Positions 16,076-24,834 of a stretch of DNA of 64,000 nucleotides are shown piece by piece. A program made the position numbers and the translations under genes. This DNA is from an uncultured Clostridia bacterium. Lineage in GTDB: Bacteria; Bacillota; Clostridia; TANB77; CAG-508. The DNA lies in the NCBI GenBank assembly GCA_934119935.1, contig CAKOSX010000003.1:210208-274207 (forward strand), read 5' to 3'. The notes under the pieces were generated by a model. That model saw nothing but the letters and a program-made list of their open reading frames with translations, had not been told where the DNA came from and ran no database searches. How positions within the stretch are numbered: the stretch's first letter is position 1; each line of letters opens with the position of its first letter.

Positions 16076-17296
16076 TTACAACATATGATTATATTTTTTG
16101 TATAGTTCTAATGCTGTTTCTGGTGTCTGTGAACCAGTAAATGCTTTTATTGGAGCAAACTCTTCATCAGGCTTAACTTCTAAAAGAAGAATTCTATCAA
16201 AAAGTGCGAATGCATCAAAAATAAATTTTTCAAATTTAAAAGAGTTCGGTTTAATTGGAACTTCTTTCATGCCTTCTGAGTTTATAAAGTCACATTTTTT
16301 AAAAGCTCTGTGATAAGGTAAATCAGCATTAATAAGTCTGTTTAGAGCATTTATAGAAAATAAATGTGCCAGTATATTTTTTTGAGTGTACTTTGAAAGC
16401 TCATTTTCTGGTATGTTTTTGGGATCTATTATACTTGGATGCCCATCAACATCGGCAAAAACCCATTCTGCTGAGTTCAAATCTACTTTTCTTATTGATT
16501 TGCTTGCAATTTCACAATTAGTTGCTATTGTTAACCCTAAAAATAATGGATCAACAAGTTTTAGCAAAATGTTATCTATTCCACCAATAAATAACCATTC
16601 AATGTTATTTTTAATTAAATCATCAACATAGCCAGCTTTGGCAAACGACTTAAACACATCACCGTTACCATTAGAACCCGTTTTTATCGAGTAAGGTGTC
16701 TCTAATAAAACTTTCGTGTCAACATCTATAAGTGGTAGGGTATCTTGTATGAAAAATTTGATTTTATCTTTTGGGTAATCAAAATAGTTATTCAATTTAA
16801 AGTATTCTTTTGTCGCTTTATCGTTGGCAGGGCTGGTCATTACATACCAGTTAAGTGCAATGCCATGATCTTTTTTGAAGTTTTTCAAGTTGTCGCAGGC
16901 AAACTCGAATAAAGATTTCTTGGGTGGAATATCAATTTCATAAGAACCTTTCGGCCCCTTGTATCCAAGTCTTGTGCCTTGACCACCAGCTAAAGTGATT
17001 ATAGCTAATTTTCCTGCTTTTATAACATCATATCCAATTTTTGAATATTTACCGATTTCTTCTTTTGTAAGCTTTTGTTTTTCAATGTGAGGAATAGGTG
17101 AAATTCTATCATATGATATTGAGTCATCGATTGTTGAATTTATGTACAATCTCTGCATTTTTTCAAAGTCGATAGAACGAATTTGATTAATTAACATTTG
17201 CTTTTCGGAATCAGTTAGTTCATCATAAAAATTTAATACATGCTCTTGATTATATTTTTTTAAAGTTTGCATTATATCATGCGGCTCTGTATCCAT
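16076..17296 (-). CDS. UDPGP-family UDP-sugar pyrophosphorylase
   Basis: 406 residues. The nucleotide-binding signature LAGGQGTRLG lies at residues 102-111, followed by GPKGSYEI. MTSPANDKATKEYF, PYSIKTGSNGNGDVF and FIGGIDNILLKLVDP are also present. This is the AGX/UAP1-like UDPGP family, which makes UDP-GlcNAc or UDP-glucose from UTP and the sugar 1-phosphate. The family is typical of eukaryotes but also occurs in some Firmicutes. The exact sugar cannot be told from sequence. AGGTG lies 5 nt before the start. Confidence 0.85.
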   Translation of the reverse strand: MDTEPHDIMQTLKKYNQEHVLNFYDELTDSEKQMLINQIRSIDFEKMQRLYINSTIDDSISYDRISPIPHIEKQKLTKEEIGKYSKIGYDVIKAGKLAIITLAGGQGTRLGYKGPKGSYEIDIPPKKSLFEFACDNLKNFKKDHGIALNWYVMTSPANDKATKEYFKLNNYFDYPKDKIKFFIQDTLPLIDVDTKVLLETPYSIKTGSNGNGDVFKSFAKAGYVDDLIKNNIEWLFIGGIDNILLKLVDPLFLGLTIATNCEIASKSIRKVDLNSAEWVFADVDGHPSIIDPKNIPENELSKYTQKNILAHLFSINALNRLINADLPYHRAFKKCDFINSEGMKEVPIKPNSFKFEKFIFDAFALFDRILLLEVKPDEEFAPIKAFTGSQTPETALELYKKYNHML

Positions 17297-17317
17297 AAAA
17301 CACCTCGTTTAATTTAT

Positions 17318-18118
17318 TTAATATGAACTTGCGGTTCGTAGACTGTTAATCATTTTCTCTTTACCTGGCATATCAGAATTCTGAAGGTATTCAATTTCTT
17401 TATTAATATCAAAAGGAACTCTAACAAGGTTAATAGAAAATGTAGACAGATCTTTTGAACCATAAGTGCCTTCTAGTATAATATATGAAGCAAGTGTAGA
17501 AAAGCGATTACTCTCATCATATAAATTATTTGCGTTAGTCATTTCAATAGGCATTCCAACACTGCCAGTATTGAAAATCATTTTATTTTGATACCTGAAA
17601 ATATTAGGTGTGTGGATGTGACCATATCCAATTACATCTGGAACAGGATCATTGCTTGTTTTTCCTAAAAAATCAGTGTTCTCAAACAATTGCATAGGAG
17701 AATCAAGCTCTATTATTTCACGTGCCGTGTTTTCATTTGAGTACATTGGGTTATAAATGTGAGATGTACTAAAAGGCGAAGCGTGGAATAATCTAACCAA
17801 TCTGCCACTCATGTAGAATTCAGTCATAACAGGCAAATTGTGCAAATAGTTTGCTCGCTCGTCACCAATTTTCACTCTCGACCAAAAATTCTTTGTCTTA
17901 GCATTTGGCGACGAAATGGCTTCATCACAATTGCCTCTAAGTACAATTTCGCATTGCTCTCTTAGCTTATCTATAACTAAATCTGGATTGCAACACTTAG
18001 TAACGCTGTCTCCAAGACAATAAATTCTAGAAATTCCCCTAGAATGTATATCATCTAAAACGGCGTTTAGTGCGGTTATGTTTCCATGTACATCTGAAAT
18101 AATTGCAATTCTATCCAT
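17318..18118 (-). CDS. Calcineurin-like metallophosphoesterase
   Basis: 266 residues from ATG 18118, with AAGGAG upstream; an open frame extends farther without a start signal. It has the metal motifs IAIISDVHGN (D-x-H), CLGDSV (GD), RGNCDE (GN-D/E) and GYGHIHTPN (GH-x-H). It resembles YfcE- and PrpE-like phosphodiesterases. Substrate unknown. It lies 21 bp upstream of the pyrophosphorylase on the same strand, so the two are likely co-transcribed. Confidence 0.88.
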   Translation of the reverse strand: MDRIAIISDVHGNITALNAVLDDIHSRGISRIYCLGDSVTKCCNPDLVIDKLREQCEIVLRGNCDEAISSPNAKTKNFWSRVKIGDERANYLHNLPVMTEFYMSGRLVRLFHASPFSTSHIYNPMYSNENTAREIIELDSPMQLFENTDFLGKTSNDPVPDVIGYGHIHTPNIFRYQNKMIFNTGSVGMPIEMTNANNLYDESNRFSTLASYIILEGTYGSKDLSTFSINLVRVPFDINKEIEYLQNSDMPGKEKMINSLRTASSY

Positions 18119-19035
18119 AATTTTCTCCTTAAACTTTATAATATTATAATCTAAAAATGGGAAAATTTCAATACTTTTTAGGTTTGATAGAAAGATATAG
18201 AAAATATCTAATATTTTGAATGCTAAAGAGAAGAAAATTAATAATTTTCTGGTTTGAATAATGTCACAAAAAAACGAACCAAAGAACATAACATCAAAAA
18301 AGCTCAAAGAATACAAGATAAAGTAAAAATATAAGAATAAATGACATACGAAAAAGCTTGATAAATAGACACTTACGTGGTATTATAATTTTAGTTTTAT
18401 AAAACATTAATTCAACAAAATGTACAAGCTATGGATTGTACGAAAATATCGATATTTTAAGTTTTTGTAGAGGTGTCTCTATTACACAATGCAACAATTA
18501 CTATTTTGTTCTAAAAGTATCCCATAAGAAAAATAAGCAAAGAAACTAATGACTCATAACCAAAAGATAAACTGATAAACATTAAGTCAGAAATTTTTAA
18601 GCTGTGCAAAAGAAAAAATTTACTTAAAAGTTGCTCCCCCATAAACCAAAAGTAAAATAAAGAAAAGTAAAAAGCAAAGCATAAAAAAGTAACTCTTATG
18701 CCAATTTATAGCGGAGGTGATATTTTAAAAAAGATAGTATACATATAAAGCCAAAATTATAAATAAATCCCTATTTTATTTATGAAACTTAAAATTATAT
18801 AAAGATTATAAGAGAATTCTATATTACGAGTAGGAAGAGATAGCAAATGTGCTATCTCTTTTTTTGCTGATTAAAATAAAATGTGACAAAAATAAAAAGT
18901 ATACATAAACTATATTAAGATAATTGACTTTGGAGGGCGATTGAAGAAGAATTACAATTTCAATTTTGTTAAAGTCAATTGAAAAAACTTAATTCTTATC
19001 CAATCAAATATAAAGTATGAAAGGACTGTGAAAAA
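18119..19035. other. Long non-coding region before the ABC importer
   Basis: 917 bp without a credible gene on either strand. A possible promoter lies at 18358-18389 (TTGATA, a long 20-bp spacer, TATAAT). A strong terminator is at 18836-18865. The roughly 450 nt between could be a small RNA or a decayed gene. I looked for thiamine-pyrophosphate riboswitch motifs before the importer and found none. A second AT-rich stretch (18866-19035) would hold the importer promoter. Confidence 0.4.
18836..18865 (+). terminator. Intrinsic terminator without an annotated gene upstream
   Basis: AGAGATAGCA / TGCTATCTCT is a perfect 10-bp stem with loop AATG, followed by T6. It would end a plus-strand transcript that arises within the gene-free region. 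Confidence 0.85.
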
Positions 19036-19812
19036 ATGGAGAAAAAAAGCATTGTACGAATACAAAATATTTCAAAGACGTATCAAGCAGAAAATGGAGA
19101 AGTAGAAGCACTAAAGGGAATAAATTTTGATGTAAAAGAAGGAGAATTTATAAGTATAATTGGTCCAAGTGGATGTGGTAAATCTACTCTGTTATCAATA
19201 ATTTCTGGGCTAGAAAGTAAAACAAACGGAGAAGTGTACATAGATGGAAAAGTGGGATATATGTTGCAAAAAGATAATCTTTTAGAATGGAGAACTATTT
19301 ATAAAAATGTTTTACTAGGGCTAGAAATTCAAAAGGCATTAACAGAGGAAAATAAAAATTATGCAATCGGACTTCTAAAAAAATATGGGCTATATGAATT
19401 TAGAAATAAATATCCAACGCAATTGTCTGGAGGCATGAGACAAAGAGTTGCACTAATAAGGACGCTGGCAATCCGTCCGAAGGTATTGCTATTAGATGAG
19501 GCGTTTTCTGCGCTTGACTACCAAACAAGGCTTATGGTAACGGAAGATATATATAATATTTTAAAAGCCGAAAACATAACAGTGTTGATGGTTACACACG
19601 ATATTTCGGAAGCCATAAGTATGTCAGATAGAGTGGTGGTTTTAAGCCAGAGACCTGCTACGGTAAAAAACATATACACAATTGACTTCGAGATGGAGAA
19701 CAGGACGCCATTAAATTGTAGAGAAAAGCCTAAATTTAGTAAGTATTTTAACATAATGTGGAAGGAGCTTGAGGAGTATGACAAAGAAGCTGGAAAAGAA
19801 ATTGATGTCTGA
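19036..19812 (+). CDS. ABC importer ATPase (SsuB/TauB type)
   Basis: 258 residues. Walker A GPSGCGKST, signature LSGGMRQRVAL, Walker B VLLLDEAFSALD, and the H-loop VTHDISEA. It powers the permease and lipoprotein encoded next; nitrate/sulfonate/pyrimidine-precursor importers of the NMT1 class have this set. The end overlaps the permease start by 35 bp. Confidence 0.93.
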   Translation: MEKKSIVRIQNISKTYQAENGEVEALKGINFDVKEGEFISIIGPSGCGKSTLLSIISGLESKTNGEVYIDGKVGYMLQKDNLLEWRTIYKNVLLGLEIQKALTEENKNYAIGLLKKYGLYEFRNKYPTQLSGGMRQRVALIRTLAIRPKVLLLDEAFSALDYQTRLMVTEDIYNILKAENITVLMVTHDISEAISMSDRVVVLSQRPATVKNIYTIDFEMENRTPLNCREKPKFSKYFNIMWKELEEYDKEAGKEIDV

Positions 19813-20590
19813 AGATAGAAAAAAATATTTAAGAAAAAAGAAGTTTCGAAAAATTGAGATACTTGCAACACAAATCTTAATAGTGGTTGCTTTTATAGGA
19901 ATTTGGGAACTTCTTGCAAGGCTTGGAAAAATAGATAGTTTTATTACTAGCCAACCATCTAGAATAGTAAAAACATTTCTAAATTTGTCATCAAATGATT
20001 TGGGAAGACATCTAAGAATTACATGTATAGAAACATTGGTGGGATTCTCTTTAGGAACCATAATGGGAGTAATAATAGCAATAATTTTATGGTGGTCGTC
20101 GTTTATTTCTAAAGTGTCTGAACCATTCTTGGTAATACTAAATGCACTACCAAAAGTAGCACTAGGACCAGTAATAATAATATGGGTTGGTGCTGGAATG
20201 CCAGCTATAATCGTTATGGCACTTGCAATTTCACTTATTGTAACAATATTAAATATCTTAAACGGACTCATAAATACGGATAAAGAAAAAATAAAAATGG
20301 CTGAAACTTTTAATGCGAGCAAGTTTCAAATACTTACAAAAATAGTAATACCGGCAAATATCTCAACATTATTCAATACTTTGAAAGTAAATATAGGACT
20401 ATCGCTAGTCGGAGTAATATCTGGAGAATTTTTAGTATCAAAAGGCGGACTCGGATATCTAATTGTATATGGAGGGCAGGTATTTAAGCTAGACTTGGTA
20501 ATGACGAGTGTAATTATTCTTGCAATAGTCGCAGCCGTAATGTACGAAAGCATAGAAATATTAGAAAAAATTGTGATGAAACAGAGATAA
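19778..20590 (+). CDS. ABC importer permease (SsuC type)
   Basis: 270 residues from ATG 19778, with GAAGGAG and GAGGAG upstream inside the ATPase gene. It has about six transmembrane helices. The coupling EAA loop reads AETFNASKFQILTKIVIPAN, with the G at the usual place. A basic N-terminal tail (about 30 residues) precedes the first helix. Inner-membrane channel of the importer. Confidence 0.92.
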   Translation: MTKKLEKKLMSEDRKKYLRKKKFRKIEILATQILIVVAFIGIWELLARLGKIDSFITSQPSRIVKTFLNLSSNDLGRHLRITCIETLVGFSLGTIMGVIIAIILWWSSFISKVSEPFLVILNALPKVALGPVIIIWVGAGMPAIIVMALAISLIVTILNILNGLINTDKEKIKMAETFNASKFQILTKIVIPANISTLFNTLKVNIGLSLVGVISGEFLVSKGGLGYLIVYGGQVFKLDLVMTSVIILAIVAAVMYESIEILEKIVMKQR

Positions 20591-20607
20591 GGAAGGAAAG
20601 GGTTAAA

Positions 20608-21618
20608 ATGAAAAAGATTATAACAATAATAGTGTGCATATTGCTTGTGGCTGTTGTAATAGCAGTTGGATTTATAGCAACAAGACCACCAAAAAATGAT
20701 ACTGCAATAAAAACACTAAAAGTAAATGAGGTTACAAGATCAGTCTTTTATGCACCACAATACGTGGCAATTGCTAATGGATTCTTCGAGGAAGAAGGTT
20801 TAAAAATAGAATTAACAACAGGTCAAGGTGCAGACAATGTAATGACAGCAGTTTTGGCAGGACAGTGTGATATAGGTTTCTGTGGACCAGAGGCTTCAAT
20901 ATATGTATATAACGAAGGAAAAGAAGATTACGTAGAAGTATTTGCTCAATTAACAAAGAGAGATGGTTCATTCTTGGTAAGCAAAAATAAAACAGATAAT
21001 TTCTCATGGCAAGATTTAAAAGGAAAAACAGTAATACCAGGAAGAAAAGGTGGAGTGCCATACATGACATTTGAATACGTTTTAAAACAAAATGGACTAA
21101 ACCCAGAAACAGACCTAGTATTAGATGATAGCATAAAATTCGACTTAATGGCAGGAGCCTTTGCAGGCGGAAATGCCGAATACGTAACACTATTCGAACC
21201 AACAGCATCAATGACAGAAGCAGAAGGAAAAGGCTACGTAGTAGCATCAGTTGGAGAGGCATCAGGAGAAGTTCCATACACAGCATACTGTGCAAAGAAA
21301 AGCTATATAGAAAAAAATAGTGAAACAATAGAAAAATTCACACGTGCAATATATAAAGGACAAAAATGGGTAAAATCACACACATCAAGAGAAATAGCAG
21401 AAGCAATACAAAGCTTCTTCCCAAGCACAAGCGTAGAATCAATAGAAAAATCAGTACAAAGCTATAAAGACATAGATGCTTGGAACGAAACACCAGTACT
21501 AAAAGAAGAAAGCTTCGATAAACTACAATTAATAATGACAGAAGCAGGAGAACTAACACAAAAAGCACCATACAACAAAATAGTAAACAACACATATGCA
21601 GAAAAAGTAACAAAATAA
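20608..21618 (+). CDS. NMT1/SsuA-like substrate-binding protein
   Basis: 336 residues. An N-terminal signal or membrane anchor (about 4-24) carries no clear lipobox cysteine. The NMT1 fold shows YAPQYVAIANGFFEEEGL, then GQCDIGFCGPEAS and LKGKTVIPGRKGG. Proteins of this type bind thiamine precursors, sulfonates or aromatic compounds. The gene neighbourhood gives no thi genes, so the substrate is open. Last gene of the operon; a terminator follows. Confidence 0.88.
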   Translation: MKKIITIIVCILLVAVVIAVGFIATRPPKNDTAIKTLKVNEVTRSVFYAPQYVAIANGFFEEEGLKIELTTGQGADNVMTAVLAGQCDIGFCGPEASIYVYNEGKEDYVEVFAQLTKRDGSFLVSKNKTDNFSWQDLKGKTVIPGRKGGVPYMTFEYVLKQNGLNPETDLVLDDSIKFDLMAGAFAGGNAEYVTLFEPTASMTEAEGKGYVVASVGEASGEVPYTAYCAKKSYIEKNSETIEKFTRAIYKGQKWVKSHTSREIAEAIQSFFPSTSVESIEKSVQSYKDIDAWNETPVLKEESFDKLQLIMTEAGELTQKAPYNKIVNNTYAEKVTK

Positions 21619-21642
21619 ATTCTTCGCTTAAAAGAACAGCTT

Positions 21643-21673
21643 TCGCCCAATAGGGACGCCCCTTTTTGGGCGA
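21643..21673 (+). terminator. Terminator of the ABC importer operon
   Basis: TCGCCCAA (21643-21650) pairs with TTGGGCGA (21666-21673), with a 15-nt loop and then TATTTTG. Confidence 0.7.
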
Positions 21674-21767
21674 TATTTTGTGCAATCATTAAAAACAGAG
21701 TAAAAACTGGTATAAATGCATTGATTTAGTAAGATTTATGAGGTAATATATTATATGGAGGAAAACG

Positions 21768-22445
21768 ATGCTTAATTTTTTTAAGAGATTATTTAAATGT
21801 AAAGAAAATAAAATTCAAAGTATATCTTATGAAGACGAGCTATTACAGAGGTTTGGAAAAAATGAAAATTTACCCACAAACCATGTAAGGTTATTAATAA
21901 TAACTGATACTCATAACTGTTTATACTATGATCAAGAAAGCGTTGAGAAAATAAAAAATGCTAAGTATGATGTGTGCTTAATTTTAGGAGATATTTCAAA
22001 TACTGATATAATAGAAATATTAAGATTTGTGCCATATGACAAGATATATGGATTGCTTGGAAACCATGATGGATTGGATAGATTCGAAGAATCTAAAATA
22101 AGGAGTTTAAATGGCAAAGCAATTACAGTCAATAATGTTAGAATTGCTGGATTGCAAGGAAGCCATAGATATAAAACGGGAGATTATGGAATGTATACCC
22201 ATGAAGAAAGTATTCAAATTGCAGATGAGATGCCACCAGCAGATATATTAGTCTCACACGATAGGCCATTTATTAAAGACAATAATGACAATGTCCATGA
22301 TGGATTAAAGGGTGTAACTTATTACTGTTATAAAAATCATGTTAAACTTGAAATACATGGGCATTTACACGAAGAATCAGAAGAAATACTAAAAAATGGT
22401 ACGAAAGTATTAGGCAAATATAAGGTGAATGTGGTTGAGTTTTAA
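21768..22445 (+). CDS. Metallophosphoesterase
   Basis: 225 residues. Motifs LLIITDTHN (D-x-H), LILGDIS (GD), LLGNHDG (GNHD), LVSHDRP and IHGHLHEE (GH-x-H) give a complete calcineurin-like active site. A basic N-terminal extension of about 40 residues precedes it. Unlike the gene at 17318 it has the GNHD form. Substrate unknown; single-gene unit. Confidence 0.88.
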   Translation: MLNFFKRLFKCKENKIQSISYEDELLQRFGKNENLPTNHVRLLIITDTHNCLYYDQESVEKIKNAKYDVCLILGDISNTDIIEILRFVPYDKIYGLLGNHDGLDRFEESKIRSLNGKAITVNNVRIAGLQGSHRYKTGDYGMYTHEESIQIADEMPPADILVSHDRPFIKDNNDNVHDGLKGVTYYCYKNHVKLEIHGHLHEESEEILKNGTKVLGKYKVNVVEF

Positions 22446-22470
22446 CTAAATAATGTTAAACTATTATAAT

Positions 22471-22507
22471 AGAGGTAAGAAATGCAATTCTTACTTCTAA
22501 TTTTTTA
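22471..22507 (+). terminator. Terminator after phosphoesterase gene
   Basis: AGAGGTAAGAA pairs with TTCTTACTTCT around ATGCAA (one G-T pair), followed by AATTTTTTAT. Confidence 0.65.
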
Positions 22508-22541
22508 TATTTAGCATAAAATTTTATAGGAGAATTTTGCT

Positions 22542-22997
22542 ATGAATAATTTAAAGATATATATAAAATCAATTTTAATTCCTGTAATAGTTGGAGGCAT
22601 TGTAGGGCTGATTATAAATCCATTTATTGATTATGGTTCTTTAAATAAGCCACCACTTGCACCACCAGGAATTTTATTTTCTATAATCTGGCCAATTTTG
22701 TATGTTTTAATGGGAATTTCATATGGAATTTTAAAAAGTAAAAAATTAGTAGACACAAAAGTTTCAATAGTATATTACGTGCAACTTGGAATAAATGCGT
22801 TATGGTCAATTTTCTTCTTTTTATTAAAATGGAGACTATTTTCATTTATATGGATACTAGTTTTAGATGTTATAGTAATTTATATGATTGTACTATTCTA
22901 CCAAAAGAATAAAGTTGCCGGAATATTACAAGTTCCATATCTACTTTGGATATTATTTGCTTCATATTTAAATATTGCAATTTATGTGTTAAATTAA
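22542..22997 (+). CDS. tspO: TspO/MBR family membrane protein
   Basis: 151 residues with five predicted helices. It has the family signatures NKPPLAPPGILFSIIWPILY and YYVQLGINALWSIFFF. TspO binds porphyrins and cholesterol-like ligands and is tied to stress and tetrapyrrole handling. Full length; ribosome site AGGAG. Confidence 0.92.
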   Translation: MNNLKIYIKSILIPVIVGGIVGLIINPFIDYGSLNKPPLAPPGILFSIIWPILYVLMGISYGILKSKKLVDTKVSIVYYVQLGINALWSIFFFLLKWRLFSFIWILVLDVIVIYMIVLFYQKNKVAGILQVPYLLWILFASYLNIAIYVLN

Positions 22998-23037
22998 AAA
23001 TAATTGAGTAAAGAAAGAAAAAATACATACAATACTA

Positions 23038-23086
23038 CCGTATGCGGAATAAAAATATTGACAAATACTACCGCATGCGGTATAAT
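23038..23086 (+). promoter_or_regulatory. Promoter and twin operators of the Fic gene
   Basis: TTGACA (23058-23063), 17 bp and TATAAT (23081-23086) form a near-consensus promoter. The spacer contains the palindrome TACCGCATGCGGTA (23069-23082), which also covers the first bases of the -10 box. A second copy, CCGTATGCGG (23038-23047), lies exactly 33 bp upstream, three helical turns, so both face the same side of DNA. This is a classic repression layout, probably served by the helix-turn-helix at the N-terminus of the Fic protein. Confidence 0.75.
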
Positions 23087-23131
23087 TGTGACTAAAATTA
23101 AACAGAAAAAAATAAGAAGGAGATGAAAAAA

Positions 23132-24058
23132 ATGGAATATATGACTACTAGTGAAGCCGAGGAGAAGTGGAATATTAGTGAAAGAAGGATAAGACAGTTA
23201 TTAATAGAAGGAAGAATAGAAGGAGCAATCAAAATAGGTGGAAATTGGAATATTCCTATTGAAGCAGAGAAACCACTAGACAAAAGAATATTAAAACCAG
23301 ATAATAATGATTTTATAATTAATTTAGATGCAAATTACTTCGATGAAGTAGATAAATTAAAAACGGAGTTAGATAGCAAAAGACCTATTCCTAAAGAAAC
23401 ATTAAAATCCTTAAAAGAATCAATTAATCTTGAATGGACATATAATAGTAACGGTATTGAGGGAAATACTTTAACACTAAGGGAAACTCAAGTTGTATTA
23501 GAAGGAATAACAATTGGTGGAAAATCAATAAAAGAACATTTAGAAGCAATAAACCATGAAAGAGCAATTATATATTTAGAAGATTTAGTAAAAGACAATA
23601 AACCAATAACGGAATGGAATATAAAAAGTATTCATCAATTAATTCTAAAAGGAATAGATGATGAAAATGCAGGAAGGTATAGAAGAGAAAATGTAACTAT
23701 AAAAGGCGCTGTACACATACCACCAGATTATACAAAAATACCAGAACTTATGGAGAAATTAATTTTAAATTATGAAACATGGAATAAATATCATCCAATT
23801 ATTCAGGCTGCATTATTGCATGGAGAATTAGTCAAAATTCATCCGTTTGTAGATGGAAATGGAAGAACATCAAGATTAATAATGAATTTAGATTTAATGA
23901 ACCATGGCTATAATCCTGTTATTGTAAAAAAAGAAAATAGACTAGAATATTACGAGGCACTAGATAAGGCACATACTACAGGAAATTACACAGATTTTGT
24001 AAAATTAATTAATAAATTGGAGATAGAAATGTTAAATAAATACTTAGCATTATTATAA
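23132..24058 (+). CDS. Fic-domain protein with N-terminal helix-turn-helix
   Basis: 308 residues from ATG 23132 (9 nt after AAGGAG; an ATG at 23123 touches the site). Residues about 1-50 are an excisionase/MerR-like DNA-binding motif (TTSEAEEKWNISERRIRQLL). The inhibitory helix motif is SNGIEG (106-111; the S-x-x-x-E-G form), placing it among Fic proteins with a built-in N-terminal antitoxin helix. The catalytic motif is HPFVDGNGRTSR (from H237), complete for AMP transfer onto hydroxyl groups of a target protein. The target is unknown. It is likely autoregulated through the twin operators just upstream. Confidence 0.92.
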   Translation: MEYMTTSEAEEKWNISERRIRQLLIEGRIEGAIKIGGNWNIPIEAEKPLDKRILKPDNNDFIINLDANYFDEVDKLKTELDSKRPIPKETLKSLKESINLEWTYNSNGIEGNTLTLRETQVVLEGITIGGKSIKEHLEAINHERAIIYLEDLVKDNKPITEWNIKSIHQLILKGIDDENAGRYRRENVTIKGAVHIPPDYTKIPELMEKLILNYETWNKYHPIIQAALLHGELVKIHPFVDGNGRTSRLIMNLDLMNHGYNPVIVKKENRLEYYEALDKAHTTGNYTDFVKLINKLEIEMLNKYLALL

Positions 24059-24182
24059 TACAATTTTTTGATTAATTAATAGAAATATATTGTTTCATAC
24101 AAGATTATAATTTTAAGTATTGAATAATGTGAGTAGATATAGCAAAATTCAATTATAAAAAATTTAGAAAAGGGGAAGATGT

Positions 24183-24806
24183 ATGGAAAATTTATTGAAC
24201 GAGGTATTTACTGCTTTTCATGGTGGATATGGTGGACCTTCATACTATTTTTATATTAATAAAATGAAGACGGGCTATCAATTTAGGTATGGATATGATA
24301 AAAGTGGAAGATTTTTATTTAATACAACTGATGAAGTCAATTTATATAATTCAATACACAGCAAAGAATACTATGATGCATTTATTAGTTGTTTGCAAGA
24401 ATTAACAACTAATTGGAAAAAAAAGTATGATAATAGTGATATTCTTGATGGAACACAGTGGGATATTGTTTCTCAAAAAATTAATAAAAAATATAGTGGC
24501 TCAAATGATTTTCCAGAAAATTATGAAAAGGTATTGCAAATTATTAAAGAATTCTTTAATGTTAGAGTAGACATTGAAAAAATAAGGGATGATGAATTCT
24601 TGAATTTACTAGAAAATTTATTGAAGGAAAATACTGAAATGGATGTAATAAACGAGGGTGAAGAATTAAAGGAAACATCTGGAGTAGGTGAAATAGAAGA
24701 AAATAATAGAGCACTAGAAAAATTTCAGAGCATAATAAAACAAATTAGATTGTCTACAGAAATAGAAGATATACAACCACAAAAAGAAGAAGAGCAGCAA
24801 CAATAG
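24183..24806 (+). CDS. Hypothetical protein
   Basis: 207 residues, soluble. The N-terminus is rich in Gly and Tyr (FHGGYGGPSYYFYINKM), the middle is aromatic and charged, and the last 60 residues are an acidic, Gln-rich coil ending EEEQQQ. Not recognised. It follows the Fic gene by 124 bp and converges with the ABC exporter. A weak terminator (GAGA-TGTT-TCTC with a T-rich tail) lies at 24809-24835. Start from ATG with GGGGAAG upstream. Confidence 0.6.
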   Translation: MENLLNEVFTAFHGGYGGPSYYFYINKMKTGYQFRYGYDKSGRFLFNTTDEVNLYNSIHSKEYYDAFISCLQELTTNWKKKYDNSDILDGTQWDIVSQKINKKYSGSNDFPENYEKVLQIIKEFFNVRVDIEKIRDDEFLNLLENLLKENTEMDVINEGEELKETSGVGEIEENNRALEKFQSIIKQIRLSTEIEDIQPQKEEEQQQ

Positions 24807-24834
24807 AGATGTTTCTCTTCTTCTTTTTCTTTTT

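Noticed and set aside
18866..19035. Possible riboswitch before the NMT1-type importer
   Set aside because: I looked for the thiamine-pyrophosphate riboswitch core motifs and did not find them; no other aptamer was recognised.
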